A DNA stretch of 64,000 bases from Pelagibacterium lentulum (lineage in GTDB: Bacteria; Pseudomonadota; Alphaproteobacteria; Rhizobiales; Devosiaceae), in contig NZ_RZMW01000041.1 of NCBI RefSeq assembly GCF_003992625.1, positions 303,276 through 367,275 on the forward strand, written 5' to 3'. The notes below the pieces were generated by a model. It searched no databases. It worked only from the letters and a program-made list of their open reading frames with translations, and had not been told where the DNA came from. This document shows positions 1 through 9,021 of the stretch, piece after piece. A program made the translations under genes and the position numbers. The first letter of the stretch is position 1. Each line of letters begins with the position of its first letter.

Positions 1-881
1 AGCATGGCGCAGGTGGAAACGCACAAGCCACCGGTAACGGCAAAGGCCGCATGGGTCTTGTGGGGCACGAAATAGCGCGCGGAAATATGGCCCTCGCCTT
101 GAGGAGTGGAGAGCATTGCAGCCTTGGGCACGACCTTGCCTGTGACGTCGCCAAGCCCCATGCGCTCGCCCGCAATCTTGCGCATGGCTTCCATGCGGGC
201 AAAAAACTCGGTATCGGCATCAAGTTCGGCTGGACTTTCATAGCCGGTCTTACCCAGATCGGCGGCCTTGAAAATCATCATGGGCACGGCGACGTCGATC
301 AGTGTAACAGGAACGCCATTGATCTCGTCGACCAGATTGCCGGTCGGCAAGAGCTTTCCGGTCTTTGAGCCGACGATATCCATGAAATTGAGCCTTACCG
401 GGGCCGCGGTTCCGGGTACGCCCGCAATGGCTGTGCCACCGTCGTAAATGACACCCTGGGCATCGGTTTTAACGACAGCCTCGATGCGGCTCTTGGTATT
501 GATATTGTAGATGACAACGGTCGTTTCCCCGTCTTGTGGCCGCACCATGGCGCGCTCGATAGCAAAGGGCCCAACGCCTGCAAGGATATTGCCGCAGGAG
601 GGCGAAGTGTCGACGAGAGCCTCGGTCACTGAAACCTGGGCAAACAGATAGTCGACATCGACGCCATCGCGCGTTGACGGTGACACCATGGCCACCTTGG
701 ATGTCAGCGTATCGGCACCGCCAATGCCATCGATCTGGCGGGCGTCGGGCGAACCCATTGCTGCCAGAAGTATCGCGTCGCGCCGTTTTTCGTCGCCGGG
801 CAGATCGGTGGTCACGAAATAGGGGCCTTTGGAGGTGCCCCCGCGCATGAGGATGCAGGGAATGGCGGCTTGTCTTGTCAT
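1..881 (-). CDS. galD: 4-oxalomesaconate tautomerase (GalD/PrpF family), 3' end outside window
   Basis: Isomerase of the PrpF fold. The GalD branch interconverts keto and enol forms of 4-oxalomesaconate in gallate/protocatechuate degradation. About 293 residues are visible of a family length near 360; the C-terminus lies beyond base 1. Seen: MRGGTSKGPYF at residues 12-22, IDGIGG at 50-55, the SPSCGN box with the likely catalytic Cys96, GVPGTAAPV, and a GKTGYE...ELDAD block. These resemble E. coli GalD (YbhH) more than PrpF as I recall the sequences. The ATG at 881 has AAGG a short distance upstream. It is the last gene visible after the fused TctA-TctB permease on the same strand, suggesting that the transporter imports a tricarboxylate or aromatic-derived acid. 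The alternative is a 2-methylaconitate isomerase. Confidence 0.85.
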   Translation of the reverse strand, partial: MTRQAAIPCILMRGGTSKGPYFVTTDLPGDEKRRDAILLAAMGSPDARQIDGIGGADTLTSKVAMVSPSTRDGVDVDYLFAQVSVTEALVDTSPSCGNILAGVGPFAIERAMVRPQDGETTVVIYNINTKSRIEAVVKTDAQGVIYDGGTAIAGVPGTAAPVRLNFMDIVGSKTGKLLPTGNLVDEINGVPVTLIDVAVPMMIFKAADLGKTGYESPAELDADTEFFARMEAMRKIAGERMGLGDVTGKVVPKAAMLSTPQGEGHISARYFVPHKTHAAFAVTGGLCVSTCAM

Positions 882-1029
882 GATGCACCTTCAACTGTTT
901 GGCCGGACGCGGCGTCAGTGCCACCGTTATCAGGAGCATTTGCGTGTCGGCATTGAGCAATTGCGTTGCCGGGTATCTCTATCGGGCAAGGCGGCGGGCA
1001 GCACGAGACGCCACCCGCCGCCTGCCATG

Positions 1030-3018
1030 TCAGCGGAACGGCCAGGGCAGATTGAAATGGGCTTGCAGCAGGCCTGCCGGCATCACCAGATTGAGCGCAC
1101 GCGCCAGCGCCAGAATGAAAATGGCAGCGGCAATGGTCAGAATGATCGTGCGAACCCAGCTCGCCTTGGCGACCACCCTCAAGAATACGAGGAAGAAGAT
1201 CATAAGACCGGCAAAGAAACCGACAAGCGCCACGGCGCCGACGAAGGCTGCGAGCCAGCCCAGCATCGCCCAGGCGCCGCCCCTGATGTCGCTCTCGCGC
1301 CTGGCGGTTTCGGCATCGAAATTGGCAGAGGAGTCCAGTTTCCCCAACACCAGCGGCGCCAGCGCTACAACCGTCGCCACCAAGCCTATGATGGCAACCG
1401 TTGTCGGGAAAATCCCGCCAAGCTGAGAGAGCGAATAGCTCTCGTAAAACGTGAAGCCGAACGCGGCCAGAACCAGCGCCCCAAAGACGAGTTGGGGCCA
1501 GATCTGGGCTGCCGTTGCCTTTTCCGATGCGCCTTCGGTGGCAACCGAAGCGGCGCTTTCGCCGGGCTTTTTGCGGGCACCAAGCCAAACCGAAACGACG
1601 GTGATCGCCATGATCGCAAGAACCATGGGACGGGTAAGGAAAGCCCAATCGTAGAATTGAAATGCCTGATAGAGATAGCGCTCGGCCTGGGTGGCGAGAA
1701 CGAAGCCGATCAGGAAGGCCGGCCGCGGCCAGCCGAAGCGCTTGAGCAGCACGCCGATGACACCGATCACCAGAAGCGCAATCAGGTCGTAGAGCGACCG
1801 GGTTGCCTGGAATGCGGCGAACGAGATCACCATGATCATGAAGGGCGCAATAAGCGCGTAGCGGATCGTTGTCAGTCTTGCGATACCGGGGGCCGCAAAA
1901 ATGCAAAGCACGGTGCCCATCACATTGGCAATGGCGAGCGACCAGACAATCGTATAGGTGATATCGAGATTGCGATCCGCCATGGCCGGTCCCGGCTGAA
2001 TGCCGAGCAGGATCAGCCCCGCAAGAAAGACCGCCATCGATCCCGAGCCGGGAATGCCGAACAAAAGGGTCGGGACCAGTCCGCCGCCTTCCTTGGCGTT
2101 ATTTGCGGATTCGGGTGCAATGACACCGCGAATATCGCCCTTGCCGAATTGAGAGCGGTCCTTTGAGGTTTGCACCACATGACCATAAGCAATCCAGTCG
2201 ACAACCGAGCCGCCCAGACCCGGTATGGCGCCGATCACGGCGCCAAGGCCGGAACACCGCAGCGCCAGCCATTTGTAGGTCCAGGTATCCTTGATCCCGT
2301 CGATCCAGCCTTTGCCGAGCTTACTGGCCTTTCCGGCAATGGTTGACTGGCCACGCAGGAGATCGACAATTTCGGGCACTGCGAAAAGACCCAGCGCCAC
2401 AATCACGAGCGGTACGCCGCTCATGAGGTAGAGCCAGCCGAAATCCATGCGGTATTCGCCGGTTGCCGGAGCGGCACCGACCGTCCCAAAGGCCAGCCCA
2501 AGCGCCGCTGCCGCCACACCTTTGGCAAGGTTGGAACCGGACAGAACGCCGACCATCGACAAGCCGAAAATCGAGAGCATGAAAAGCTCGGCGGAACTGA
2601 AGCTGAGGATCAGCGGGCGGGCAATGACCACAAAGCCGGTCAGGATCATGGCGCCGAAAAGCCCACCGATCAGCGAGGCCGAAAAGGCAGCCGACAACGC
2701 ACGTGCGGCCTGCCCCTTCTTTGAAAGCGGAAAACCGTCCAGTACGGTCGCCTGGCTGGCGGTGGAACCGGGTATGCCCATGAGAATTGAGGCGAATGTA
2801 TCGGAGGTCGGGATGACAGCGACAAGGCCGATCAGCATGGCAAGAGCGGAGGTCTGGTCCATGCCGTAAAGAAACGGCAGAAGCAGCGAAAGGCCCACAA
2901 TGCCACCAAGGCCGGGCAGGATACCCACCATGAGGCCCAGAACGACACCGAGGCCCATAAAACCCAGATGCTGCAGGGTCAAAAGACCGACAAAGGCCCC
3001 CATCAAGGTATCAAACAT
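1030..3018 (-). CDS. TctA-TctB fusion, tripartite tricarboxylate transporter permease
   Basis: Inner-membrane permease of a TTT-family solute importer. Residues 1 to about 490 are a TctA domain with the paired glycine motifs GILPGLGG (near 33) and GAIPGLGG (near 263) and the IPGS boxes (IPGSTASQ and GIPGSGSM). A charged Ala/Ser/Glu linker (near 495-515) follows. The last about 150 residues contain four hydrophobic segments typical of the small TctB subunit. TctA alone is about 500 residues, so at 662 the extra length accounts for TctB, and no separate tctB is seen. It lies 141 bp downstream of the tctC gene across a strong hairpin and precedes the tautomerase gene. It needs TctC to deliver substrate. 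Confidence 0.92.
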   Translation of the reverse strand: MFDTLMGAFVGLLTLQHLGFMGLGVVLGLMVGILPGLGGIVGLSLLLPFLYGMDQTSALAMLIGLVAVIPTSDTFASILMGIPGSTASQATVLDGFPLSKKGQAARALSAAFSASLIGGLFGAMILTGFVVIARPLILSFSSAELFMLSIFGLSMVGVLSGSNLAKGVAAAALGLAFGTVGAAPATGEYRMDFGWLYLMSGVPLVIVALGLFAVPEIVDLLRGQSTIAGKASKLGKGWIDGIKDTWTYKWLALRCSGLGAVIGAIPGLGGSVVDWIAYGHVVQTSKDRSQFGKGDIRGVIAPESANNAKEGGGLVPTLLFGIPGSGSMAVFLAGLILLGIQPGPAMADRNLDITYTIVWSLAIANVMGTVLCIFAAPGIARLTTIRYALIAPFMIMVISFAAFQATRSLYDLIALLVIGVIGVLLKRFGWPRPAFLIGFVLATQAERYLYQAFQFYDWAFLTRPMVLAIMAITVVSVWLGARKKPGESAASVATEGASEKATAAQIWPQLVFGALVLAAFGFTFYESYSLSQLGGIFPTTVAIIGLVATVVALAPLVLGKLDSSANFDAETARRESDIRGGAWAMLGWLAAFVGAVALVGFFAGLMIFFLVFLRVVAKASWVRTIILTIAAAIFILALARALNLVMPAGLLQAHFNLPWPFR

Positions 3019-3114
3019 GTGCGTTCACCCCCTTATCAAGCATACAGCGAAATTACGCCGAGCTGAAATCATTGACCAGCAGCACAGAAAAATCTTGGGA
3101 AAAGGCAGATAGCG

Positions 3115-3142
3115 GACTGCGCCACCAAGGAGCGGCGCAGTC
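3115..3142 (-). terminator. Intercistronic hairpin between tctC and tctA-tctB
   Basis: GACTGCGCC at 3115-3123 pairs perfectly (9 bp) with GGCGCAGTC at 3134-3142, loop of 10. In the direction of the tct genes there is no T-run after it; the T-run at 3143-3147 lies on the tctC side. It is more likely an mRNA 3'-end stabiliser for tctC, or a partial terminator, than a full stop. Confidence 0.7.
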
Positions 3143-3159
3143 TTTTTGGCGAACCGACT

Positions 3160-4257
3160 TTAGTCGAGTGTCACGTTGTGATTTTCGCTCAGGTAGTTGC
3201 GAACCCATTCGCGGGCTTCTGGATCGATCGTGGTTGCGACCTCGTAAAGCCCTGCAACATCGTCGTAAACGGCCTGATCATATTCGCCGAGAATGTCGCC
3301 CTTGGCAGCCTGCAAATCAGGGTTGGCAACGGCATCGGCAAAGGCGCGACGATAGGTTTCGACGATCTCGGGTGGAGTACCTTTAGGCAGCATGACCGGC
3401 TTCTGGGCAGCAAAGCCCGAGCCAAAGAACGCCATGTAAGCATCGAAGGCAACGCCGGAAGGCGCTTCACCATGCATCATTTCATAGGCTTCAACGAAAT
3501 GGGGAATATCGGGGAAGGTCGGGTCGCGCTGCACATTGCCGAGCGAATCGAGCACGCCATAGGAAAAGAGCGGCACGGCTTCACCGGCTTCGACAAGCGG
3601 CACGACGTTGGTGAGATAGGCCGAAGAGGTCTGATAGTCGATCGTGGCTTCACCGCGCTCGAAAGCAAGACGGCCGTCGCCGCGACCGGTCATGCCGAAA
3701 ACGTGCCTGACATCAAGACCCAGCACTTCAAAGGCAAGCATCGGCACGAGGTCGAGCGAGGTTGCGCCCTGGCTGGCATAAACCAGTTGGGTGCCTTCGA
3801 GCTTGCCAAGCTCGGAGGCATCGGCCACCCCGAGACTTGCCGGAATATAGACAACGCCACCGGTGGGGGAAACCAGAACCGGCTCAAGATCGGCATATTC
3901 GTACCGAACGCGGCTGTCGCCAAGAAGATAGGGGAACTGGGTCGAACCCGACGTGCCGATGATCGAAAGTCCGTCGGGCGCGGCGCGAGCGACGAATTCA
4001 TTGGTGCCGGTAATCGAGCCACCACCGGGCACGTTACGAATGATCACATTAGGATTGCCAGGCAGGCTTTCCGAAAGGTAAGGCGCATAAAAGCGCGCCC
4101 AGACATCCGAACCGCCGCCCTCAGAGAACGGGATCCACCATTCAACGGTCTGACCGCTGAAATCGACCTGAGCCTGAGCCGGCATGGCGAATGCAAGTGT
4201 AACGGAAGCGACGAGCGCAACAGAAGCGCTCCGCGCAAAGCGAAGTGGATTTTTCAT
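3160..4257 (-). CDS. tctC: TctC-type periplasmic solute-binding protein
   Basis: Extracytoplasmic binding receptor (Bug/TctC family) for the TTT permease encoded just downstream. 365 residues. An N-terminal signal peptide (MKNPLRFARS, hydrophobic stretch, cleavage near AQA-QVDF) is followed by the family start VEWWIPFSEGGGSDVWAR and conserved PGGGSITGTNEF and TSGSTQFPYLLGD blocks. An upstream in-frame start exists at 4272, but the ATG at 4257 has GGGAGGA six bases upstream and begins a canonical signal peptide, so I chose it. It has a close paralogue at 6746. The TctE/TctD genes lie just upstream on the same strand, pointing to substrate-induced control. Confidence 0.92.
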   Translation of the reverse strand: MKNPLRFARSASVALVASVTLAFAMPAQAQVDFSGQTVEWWIPFSEGGGSDVWARFYAPYLSESLPGNPNVIIRNVPGGGSITGTNEFVARAAPDGLSIIGTSGSTQFPYLLGDSRVRYEYADLEPVLVSPTGGVVYIPASLGVADASELGKLEGTQLVYASQGATSLDLVPMLAFEVLGLDVRHVFGMTGRGDGRLAFERGEATIDYQTSSAYLTNVVPLVEAGEAVPLFSYGVLDSLGNVQRDPTFPDIPHFVEAYEMMHGEAPSGVAFDAYMAFFGSGFAAQKPVMLPKGTPPEIVETYRRAFADAVANPDLQAAKGDILGEYDQAVYDDVAGLYEVATTIDPEAREWVRNYLSENHNVTLD

Positions 4258-4382
4258 ATGTAATCCTCCCAAACAAACAAGGGTCGAACCCTGCCCTTCT
4301 GCCTGACGTTTCAGACCGTCACCGTTCTCGATGACGTGCAGATGGGCTTTGGCGTCCGCCTGAGGTGATCTTGCACCACGAA

Positions 4383-4404
4383 GCTGTCAGAATGCTGTCG
4401 GAAT
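4383..4404 (-). promoter_or_regulatory. Tandem 11-bp direct repeat upstream of tctC (candidate TctD site)
   Basis: GCTGTCAGAAT (4383-4393) is followed directly by GCTGTCGGAAT (4394-4404), 10 of 11 identical, in the 186-bp gap between tctE and tctC. OmpR/PhoB-class regulators usually bind two half-sites one helical turn apart, as here. The link to TctD is inference. Confidence 0.45.
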
Positions 4405-4443
4405 GAATTTCAAGGCAAATCAATATTATATAGCCAATTTTTA

Positions 4444-5886
4444 CTATTCGGCCGCTTGCGGATTTGATGCCAGGGCGGCGATGCTTTCGGTGCTTTTCTC
4501 GGCCGCAACAACAGGCAGCCGCAACTCGACCGTGCAGCCGTTTTGGGTCGGGACGATGCTCGCGCTGCCGCCCGCGGCTTGAGCGATGGCCCGGACAATC
4601 GACAGGCCCAGCCCACAGCCATTGTCGCCATCTTCGGCAAGCCGCACGAAGCGATCAAAGATCATCTCATGGGCATGCGGGGGAACACCCGGCCCGCTGT
4701 CAGAAACAGTGAGGACAGCGTCGCCATCGTCCGAGCGCACGACAAGGCTAAGCCTGCTGCCTTTTGGACAGCCATATTTCAGCGCATTGTCGATCAGATT
4801 GTCGATCGCCTCCTGCAGCATCACACCATTGCCTGCCACCATCAACGGCTCTGCGGCAGGCTCGAGTTCCATATCCACACCGGCACTGAGGGCACGGGGC
4901 ACGTGGCGTCGGGCAACCTCGGCCACCATTCCGGAAAACTCGGCCGGTTTCGAGCTGGCGCCGCCGCGACCCTCGGCGGCAATGTCGAAATTGAGCAATT
5001 GATGACTGATCCGCGATAGCCGCCGTGCTGCCTCGGCGAGATCCTGGAGGCGTTCGATGCGTTGGGCCGGATCGGTTGTCCCAAGTGCCGATTCCGCCTG
5101 TGCCTGGATCGCGGCAACCGGATTGCGCAATTGATGAGCAGCATTGCCGATAAAGGCGTTGCGACGGGCCAGTTCCTCGCGCAGCCGGGCAAAGAGCGTG
5201 TTGATGGTTTCAACAAGCGGGGCGACTTCAGGCGGCACACCGCGCCTGATCGGACTGAGTTCATTTTCGTTACGCAACGCTACCGCTTCGCGCAAATCGG
5301 TCAAAGGACCAAGGCCGCGATTGATTCCGAACCAGACCAGAACAGCCGCCGCAATCACCATCAGGAAAAGATTGATCGCCGACTCGCCGAGAAGCGAAAG
5401 GCTCAAAGCCTGGCGCTGGCTGACGGTCTGCCAGACCTGAACCGTGGTCCAGCCGTCAAAATCGGGGTCGGCAATGAATTCGCGCAGGATCACCGCCCGC
5501 ACCGGGCGATTATGATACTGGGCGTCAAAAAAGACCGGCGTGCCGCCCGGCAAATCCAGATCGGCCTCGGGTACGGGCGCATCGAAATATCCGGTTACAA
5601 ACCGCCCGTCGGCTGCACGCACCTGATAATAGATGGGATCGCCCAGGGCTCCGACGAGCGAATCGAGCAGCGCATCGGTCAAAAGATCACCCTTGGTTAG
5701 CACGACCTCGCGCGCCACCGCATGGGCCACAACCTTGAGCGTGTCGTCGTAGAGATCCTTGCTCATGCCCTGTGCGGACCAATAGCGCACGCCGCTCGAG
5801 GCCAGCGCCACCAGAATCAGCGGCACCACGATGAGCACGAAAAGTCGTGTCCGCAAGCTCGCAACATGGGTGCGCGTGGATCTCAT
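4444..5886 (-). CDS. tctE: TctE-like sensor histidine kinase
   Basis: Membrane sensor kinase of the TctE/QseC class that would phosphorylate the adjacent TctD regulator. 480 residues: TM1 about 14-36, a periplasmic 2CSK_N-type domain about 37-165, TM2 about 171-188, linker, then the dimerisation/H-box NAAHQLRNPVAA with His251. The N box (DNLIDNALKYG), G1 (DSGPGVP) and G2 (GCGLGLSIV) follow, completing the ATP-binding domain. Its ATG overlaps the tctD stop by 4 bp, so the pair is translationally coupled. Placement beside two tctC genes and the permease indicates that it senses the transported carboxylate. Confidence 0.92.
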   Translation of the reverse strand: MRSTRTHVASLRTRLFVLIVVPLILVALASSGVRYWSAQGMSKDLYDDTLKVVAHAVAREVVLTKGDLLTDALLDSLVGALGDPIYYQVRAADGRFVTGYFDAPVPEADLDLPGGTPVFFDAQYHNRPVRAVILREFIADPDFDGWTTVQVWQTVSQRQALSLSLLGESAINLFLMVIAAAVLVWFGINRGLGPLTDLREAVALRNENELSPIRRGVPPEVAPLVETINTLFARLREELARRNAFIGNAAHQLRNPVAAIQAQAESALGTTDPAQRIERLQDLAEAARRLSRISHQLLNFDIAAEGRGGASSKPAEFSGMVAEVARRHVPRALSAGVDMELEPAAEPLMVAGNGVMLQEAIDNLIDNALKYGCPKGSRLSLVVRSDDGDAVLTVSDSGPGVPPHAHEMIFDRFVRLAEDGDNGCGLGLSIVRAIAQAAGGSASIVPTQNGCTVELRLPVVAAEKSTESIAALASNPQAAE

Positions 5887-6557
5887 GGTCTGTCCACCGG
5901 TCGCAAGACATAACCCAGACCGCGAATGGCCCTTATGGTTACGCCATGTGTCTCGATCTTTCTGCGCAACCTTGAAACCAGCAGCTCAACGGCATTCACC
6001 TCGACACTGGCGCCGGTGCCGTAAATCGTATCGCAGAGCACATCCTTGGATACGACCCGTTCAGCATGATCGAAAAGCACTTCCCAAAGCGCCAGTTCGC
6101 GCCGGGGCAGGTCCAGCGACCCCTCAGGCCCGGAAAGCTGCCGGGTCAGCCGATCATAGCTTAGGGCACCATAGGTTTCGATATTGGGCATACGCTTGCC
6201 GCGGCGCCGGCCAAGAGCACGTACGCGCGCGCTCAACTCGGCCATTTCAAACGGCTTGGTCATATAGTCGTCGGCACCGGCATCGAGCCCCTGGATGCGA
6301 TCATCCAGGCTGTCGCGCGCGGTCAACACCAGCACGGGAATATCTGCGCGCTCGCTGCCGAGCAGTCGCACGACATCGAGCCCGCTGCGCTTGGGAAGGT
6401 TGATATCGACGATGGCAAGATCGGCACCTTCGTTCAAGAGAAAGGCCGCGCCATGTTCGCCATCGGTGAGCCAATCGACCGCATGACCCTCGTCGCGCAG
6501 GGCTTGACTTACAGCCCGCGCCAACATGGTATTGTCTTCAATCAGTACGATCCGCAA
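5883..6557 (-). CDS. tctD: TctD-like OmpR-family response regulator
   Basis: Transcription factor, 224 residues. The receiver domain (1 to about 115) has the acidic pair E7/D8, phosphoacceptor D51 in VDINLP, T in LTARD and K in TKPFEM. A winged-helix DNA-binding domain (about 125-220) ends with the usual RAIRGLGYVLRP. It is the first gene of the tctDE pair and is transcribed away from the second tctC gene at 6746, so the 188-bp divergent region probably carries regulatory sites for both. Expected to activate tct transport genes on signal from TctE. Confidence 0.93.
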   Translation of the reverse strand: MRIVLIEDNTMLARAVSQALRDEGHAVDWLTDGEHGAAFLLNEGADLAIVDINLPKRSGLDVVRLLGSERADIPVLVLTARDSLDDRIQGLDAGADDYMTKPFEMAELSARVRALGRRRGKRMPNIETYGALSYDRLTRQLSGPEGSLDLPRRELALWEVLFDHAERVVSKDVLCDTIYGTGASVEVNAVELLVSRLRRKIETHGVTIRAIRGLGYVLRPVDRP

Positions 6558-6745
6558 ACCAGGCCGCCCTCCCGCAGGCGTTGATCAAGTCCTATGCACG
6601 GACTTGCCTACAAGCCGAAATATGTGCCCGCGCACCGGCCGATGGCAAGCCCTCGGCGAATTGCGGCCAACCCGCGAGCCGTGCTGAATACTTTATATCC
6701 GGTCACGCGTCAGGTGCAAAACCCGCATGACCGCTGGAGGATTTT

Positions 6746-7849
6746 ATGAAGGGATTATGGGGTTGCGTCCGGATTATGGGTGCAGGTTTGGCTTTGGCGC
6801 TTGCTTCAAGTGGCAGTGCGCAAGCAGAGGTTAGTTTCGCCGGAAAGACGATCGAGTGGATCATTCCCTTTTCCGAAAGTGGCGGGTCCGACACCTGGGC
6901 GCGTTTCAATGCGCCTTTCATCGCACGACATTTGCCGGGCAATCCAGACATCAAAATCGTCAATGAACCGGGAGGCGGAGGCACACGCGGGCCCAACAGT
7001 TTTGCGGCGCGAGCGCGGCCCGATGGCCTCACGATCCTTGGCACGTCCGGCTCCACCCAGTTTCCCTATCTGCTTGGGGACTTGCGGGTGCGCTATGACT
7101 ATAAGGACTGGGAGCCGGTCATGGTCGCCCCAACCGGCGGGGTTGTCTATGTCTCGCCGTCAACCGGGGTTGCGTCGGCCGATGAGATCGACAAGCTCAC
7201 GGACGGACCGCTGGTCTTTGCCAGCCAGGGACCGACATCGCTCGACCTCGTACCCATGCTTGCCTTCAGGCTTTTGGGCCTCGATGTGCATTATGTCTTT
7301 GGCTATACCGGGCGCGGAGATGGCTTTGTTGCGATGTCGCGCGGCGAAGTGAGCATCGACTACCAGACCACCGCATCCTATATCCGCAATGTGATACCGA
7401 TGGTTGAAGCGGGCAAGGCCGTGCCGCTGATGAGTTGGGGCGTGCTCGATGAAAATGGCGACATGGCCCGCGACCCCACGTTTCCCGATCTGCCCATTGT
7501 CGAAGAGGTCTATGAAACCCTGCACGGGCACCCCCCCACCGGGCCGGACTATGACGCTTATCGCGCCTTCAACATTGCCGGGTTTGCAGCCCAGAAGATG
7601 GTCGTGATGCCCAAAGATACGCCCGAGGAGGTGCTCGACGCATGGCGGCAGGCATGGCGTGATGTCTTTGCCGACCCCGAATACAGGGCGCGTGTGCAAT
7701 CGGTATTGGGTGAATATGAGCAGGTAACCGGTCAGGCGGCCCAGTCGCTTTTTGTTGCTGGCACAACGATCAATCCCAATATACGCCGACGCATTCTCTC
7801 GATCCTTTCCGACGAATATTCTGTGCGCCTGGGCGGACAATTCGAATAG
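6746..7849 (+). CDS. tctC: Second TctC-type periplasmic solute-binding protein
   Basis: Paralogue of the binding protein at 3160-4257, sharing TSGSTQFPYLLGD, APTGGVVY, SLDLVPMLAF and TFPDLP-type blocks. 367 residues with a signal peptide (MKGLWGCVRIMG... AQA) and mature start near EVSFAG. The ATG has GGAGG six bases upstream. No permease is next to it on this strand, so it either shares the fused TctA-TctB with the other receptor, acts as an extra receptor of different specificity, or serves signalling through TctE. It is divergent from tctD, so it is probably under TctD control. The following gene is ada, unrelated. Confidence 0.92.
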   Translation: MKGLWGCVRIMGAGLALALASSGSAQAEVSFAGKTIEWIIPFSESGGSDTWARFNAPFIARHLPGNPDIKIVNEPGGGGTRGPNSFAARARPDGLTILGTSGSTQFPYLLGDLRVRYDYKDWEPVMVAPTGGVVYVSPSTGVASADEIDKLTDGPLVFASQGPTSLDLVPMLAFRLLGLDVHYVFGYTGRGDGFVAMSRGEVSIDYQTTASYIRNVIPMVEAGKAVPLMSWGVLDENGDMARDPTFPDLPIVEEVYETLHGHPPTGPDYDAYRAFNIAGFAAQKMVVMPKDTPEEVLDAWRQAWRDVFADPEYRARVQSVLGEYEQVTGQAAQSLFVAGTTINPNIRRRILSILSDEYSVRLGGQFE

Positions 7850-7947
7850 AGACCTACCTGATAAAGCAAGATAAACGCCCGTTTTCAGGCGGCAGGCCTC
7901 TATGTTCACTGCTAAAAAAGGTCTTTGAACCAACGCGCAAGGCCGCA

Positions 7948-9021
7948 ATGATGCTCTTTCAGCTTCCCGAAAAGGACGTGCTCTACCGGGCGCTGCTCGA
8001 CCGCGATGCTGCGTTTGAAGGGCGCGCTTATGTCGGCGTCACCTCGACGGGGATTTTCTGCAGGCTAACCTGCCCGGCACGCAAGCCGCTTGCTGAAAAC
8101 TGCACATTCTTTGAAACGGTCGGAGAGTGCATGGCGGCCGGATTTCGTCCTTGCCGCCGCTGCCATCCGCTTACTCCTGCCGCCGAATCCGATCCGGTTA
8201 CGGCCCTACTGATGGATGCGTTGCAAAAACAGCCGGGCCGACGCTGGAGCCAGGCGGATATCGTTGCGCTCGGGCTCGATCCGTCCACGGTCCGGCGCAG
8301 TTTCAAACGTCATTTCGGCATCACGTTTCTGGAAATGGCGCGGCAGGAGCGATTGCGGATGGGCTTTCAGACACTCTCCGAAACAGGACGTGTAATTGAG
8401 GCACAGATCGATGCAGGCTATGACTCGCCGGGAGCCTTCAGGGCAGCATTTTCCCGTATGCTAGGGATCGCACCAGGGCAATTGGCCGATGGTGCAATTT
8501 TGCGCGCGCGTTGGCTTGCAACACCTTTGGGCACCATGATTGCCGTTGCCGATCAGCATAGCCTGCACCTCTTGGAATTTGCCGATCGCAAGGCCTTGCC
8601 CAACGAATTGAAAAGACTTCGAACTTTTGCCAAGGGCAGGCTGGGCATAGGACAGTTTGAGACTCATGACCGATTGGGCGAAGAACTCGCTGCCTATTTT
8701 TCAGGCCAGAACGCCCGCTTCCAGGTGCCCCTTTACTTGCATGGCAGCGCGTTCACAAAAGCGGTCTGGCACGCCTTGCGCCAAATTCCGGCGGGAGAAA
8801 CACGTTCCTATGGCCAGTTGGCCGGCAGCATCGGCCATCCAACAGCATTTCGTGCGGTTGCCCGCGCCAATGGCGCCAACCAGATCGCCCTTATCATCCC
8901 CTGCCATCGGGTGATCGGCGCCGATGGCGCGCTCACCGGCTATGGTGGTGGGCTCTGGCGCAAGCAAAAGCTCATCGAGATAGAAAAACAATTCATCCGG
9001 TCCAAGTCCGGGATGTCATAG
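7948..9021 (+). CDS. ada: Ada: bifunctional regulator and O6-methylguanine-DNA methyltransferase
   Basis: Adaptive-response protein of 357 residues. The N-terminal zinc domain has Cys38, Cys42, Cys69 and Cys72 at the same positions as in E. coli Ada, with Cys38 (GIFCRLTCPA) as methylphosphotriester acceptor. A central AraC-type HTH (about 90-185) includes RSFKRHFG. The C-terminal methyltransferase domain has the PCHRV active site with Cys319. It would repair O6-methylguanine and methylphosphotriesters and, once methylated, activate alkylation-repair genes. The start is one of two adjacent ATGs. It converges with the AraC-type gene on the other strand and overlaps its end by 6 bp. Confidence 0.96.
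   Translation: MMLFQLPEKDVLYRALLDRDAAFEGRAYVGVTSTGIFCRLTCPARKPLAENCTFFETVGECMAAGFRPCRRCHPLTPAAESDPVTALLMDALQKQPGRRWSQADIVALGLDPSTVRRSFKRHFGITFLEMARQERLRMGFQTLSETGRVIEAQIDAGYDSPGAFRAAFSRMLGIAPGQLADGAILRARWLATPLGTMIAVADQHSLHLLEFADRKALPNELKRLRTFAKGRLGIGQFETHDRLGEELAAYFSGQNARFQVPLYLHGSAFTKAVWHALRQIPAGETRSYGQLAGSIGHPTAFRAVARANGANQIALIIPCHRVIGADGALTGYGGGLWRKQKLIEIEKQFIRSKSGMS

Noticed and set aside
829-2166. Long open frame on the plus strand opposite the fused permease gene
   Set aside because: It is antisense to a clear TctA gene; its protein is Arg/His/Gln-rich low-complexity and has no family motif.
3178-4263. 361-codon plus-strand frame opposite tctC
   Set aside because: Mirror of the well-supported binding-protein gene with no ribosome site or motif.
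7847-7902. Hairpin after the second tctC gene
   Set aside because: Arms pair only 8 of 9 over a large loop and no T-run follows.
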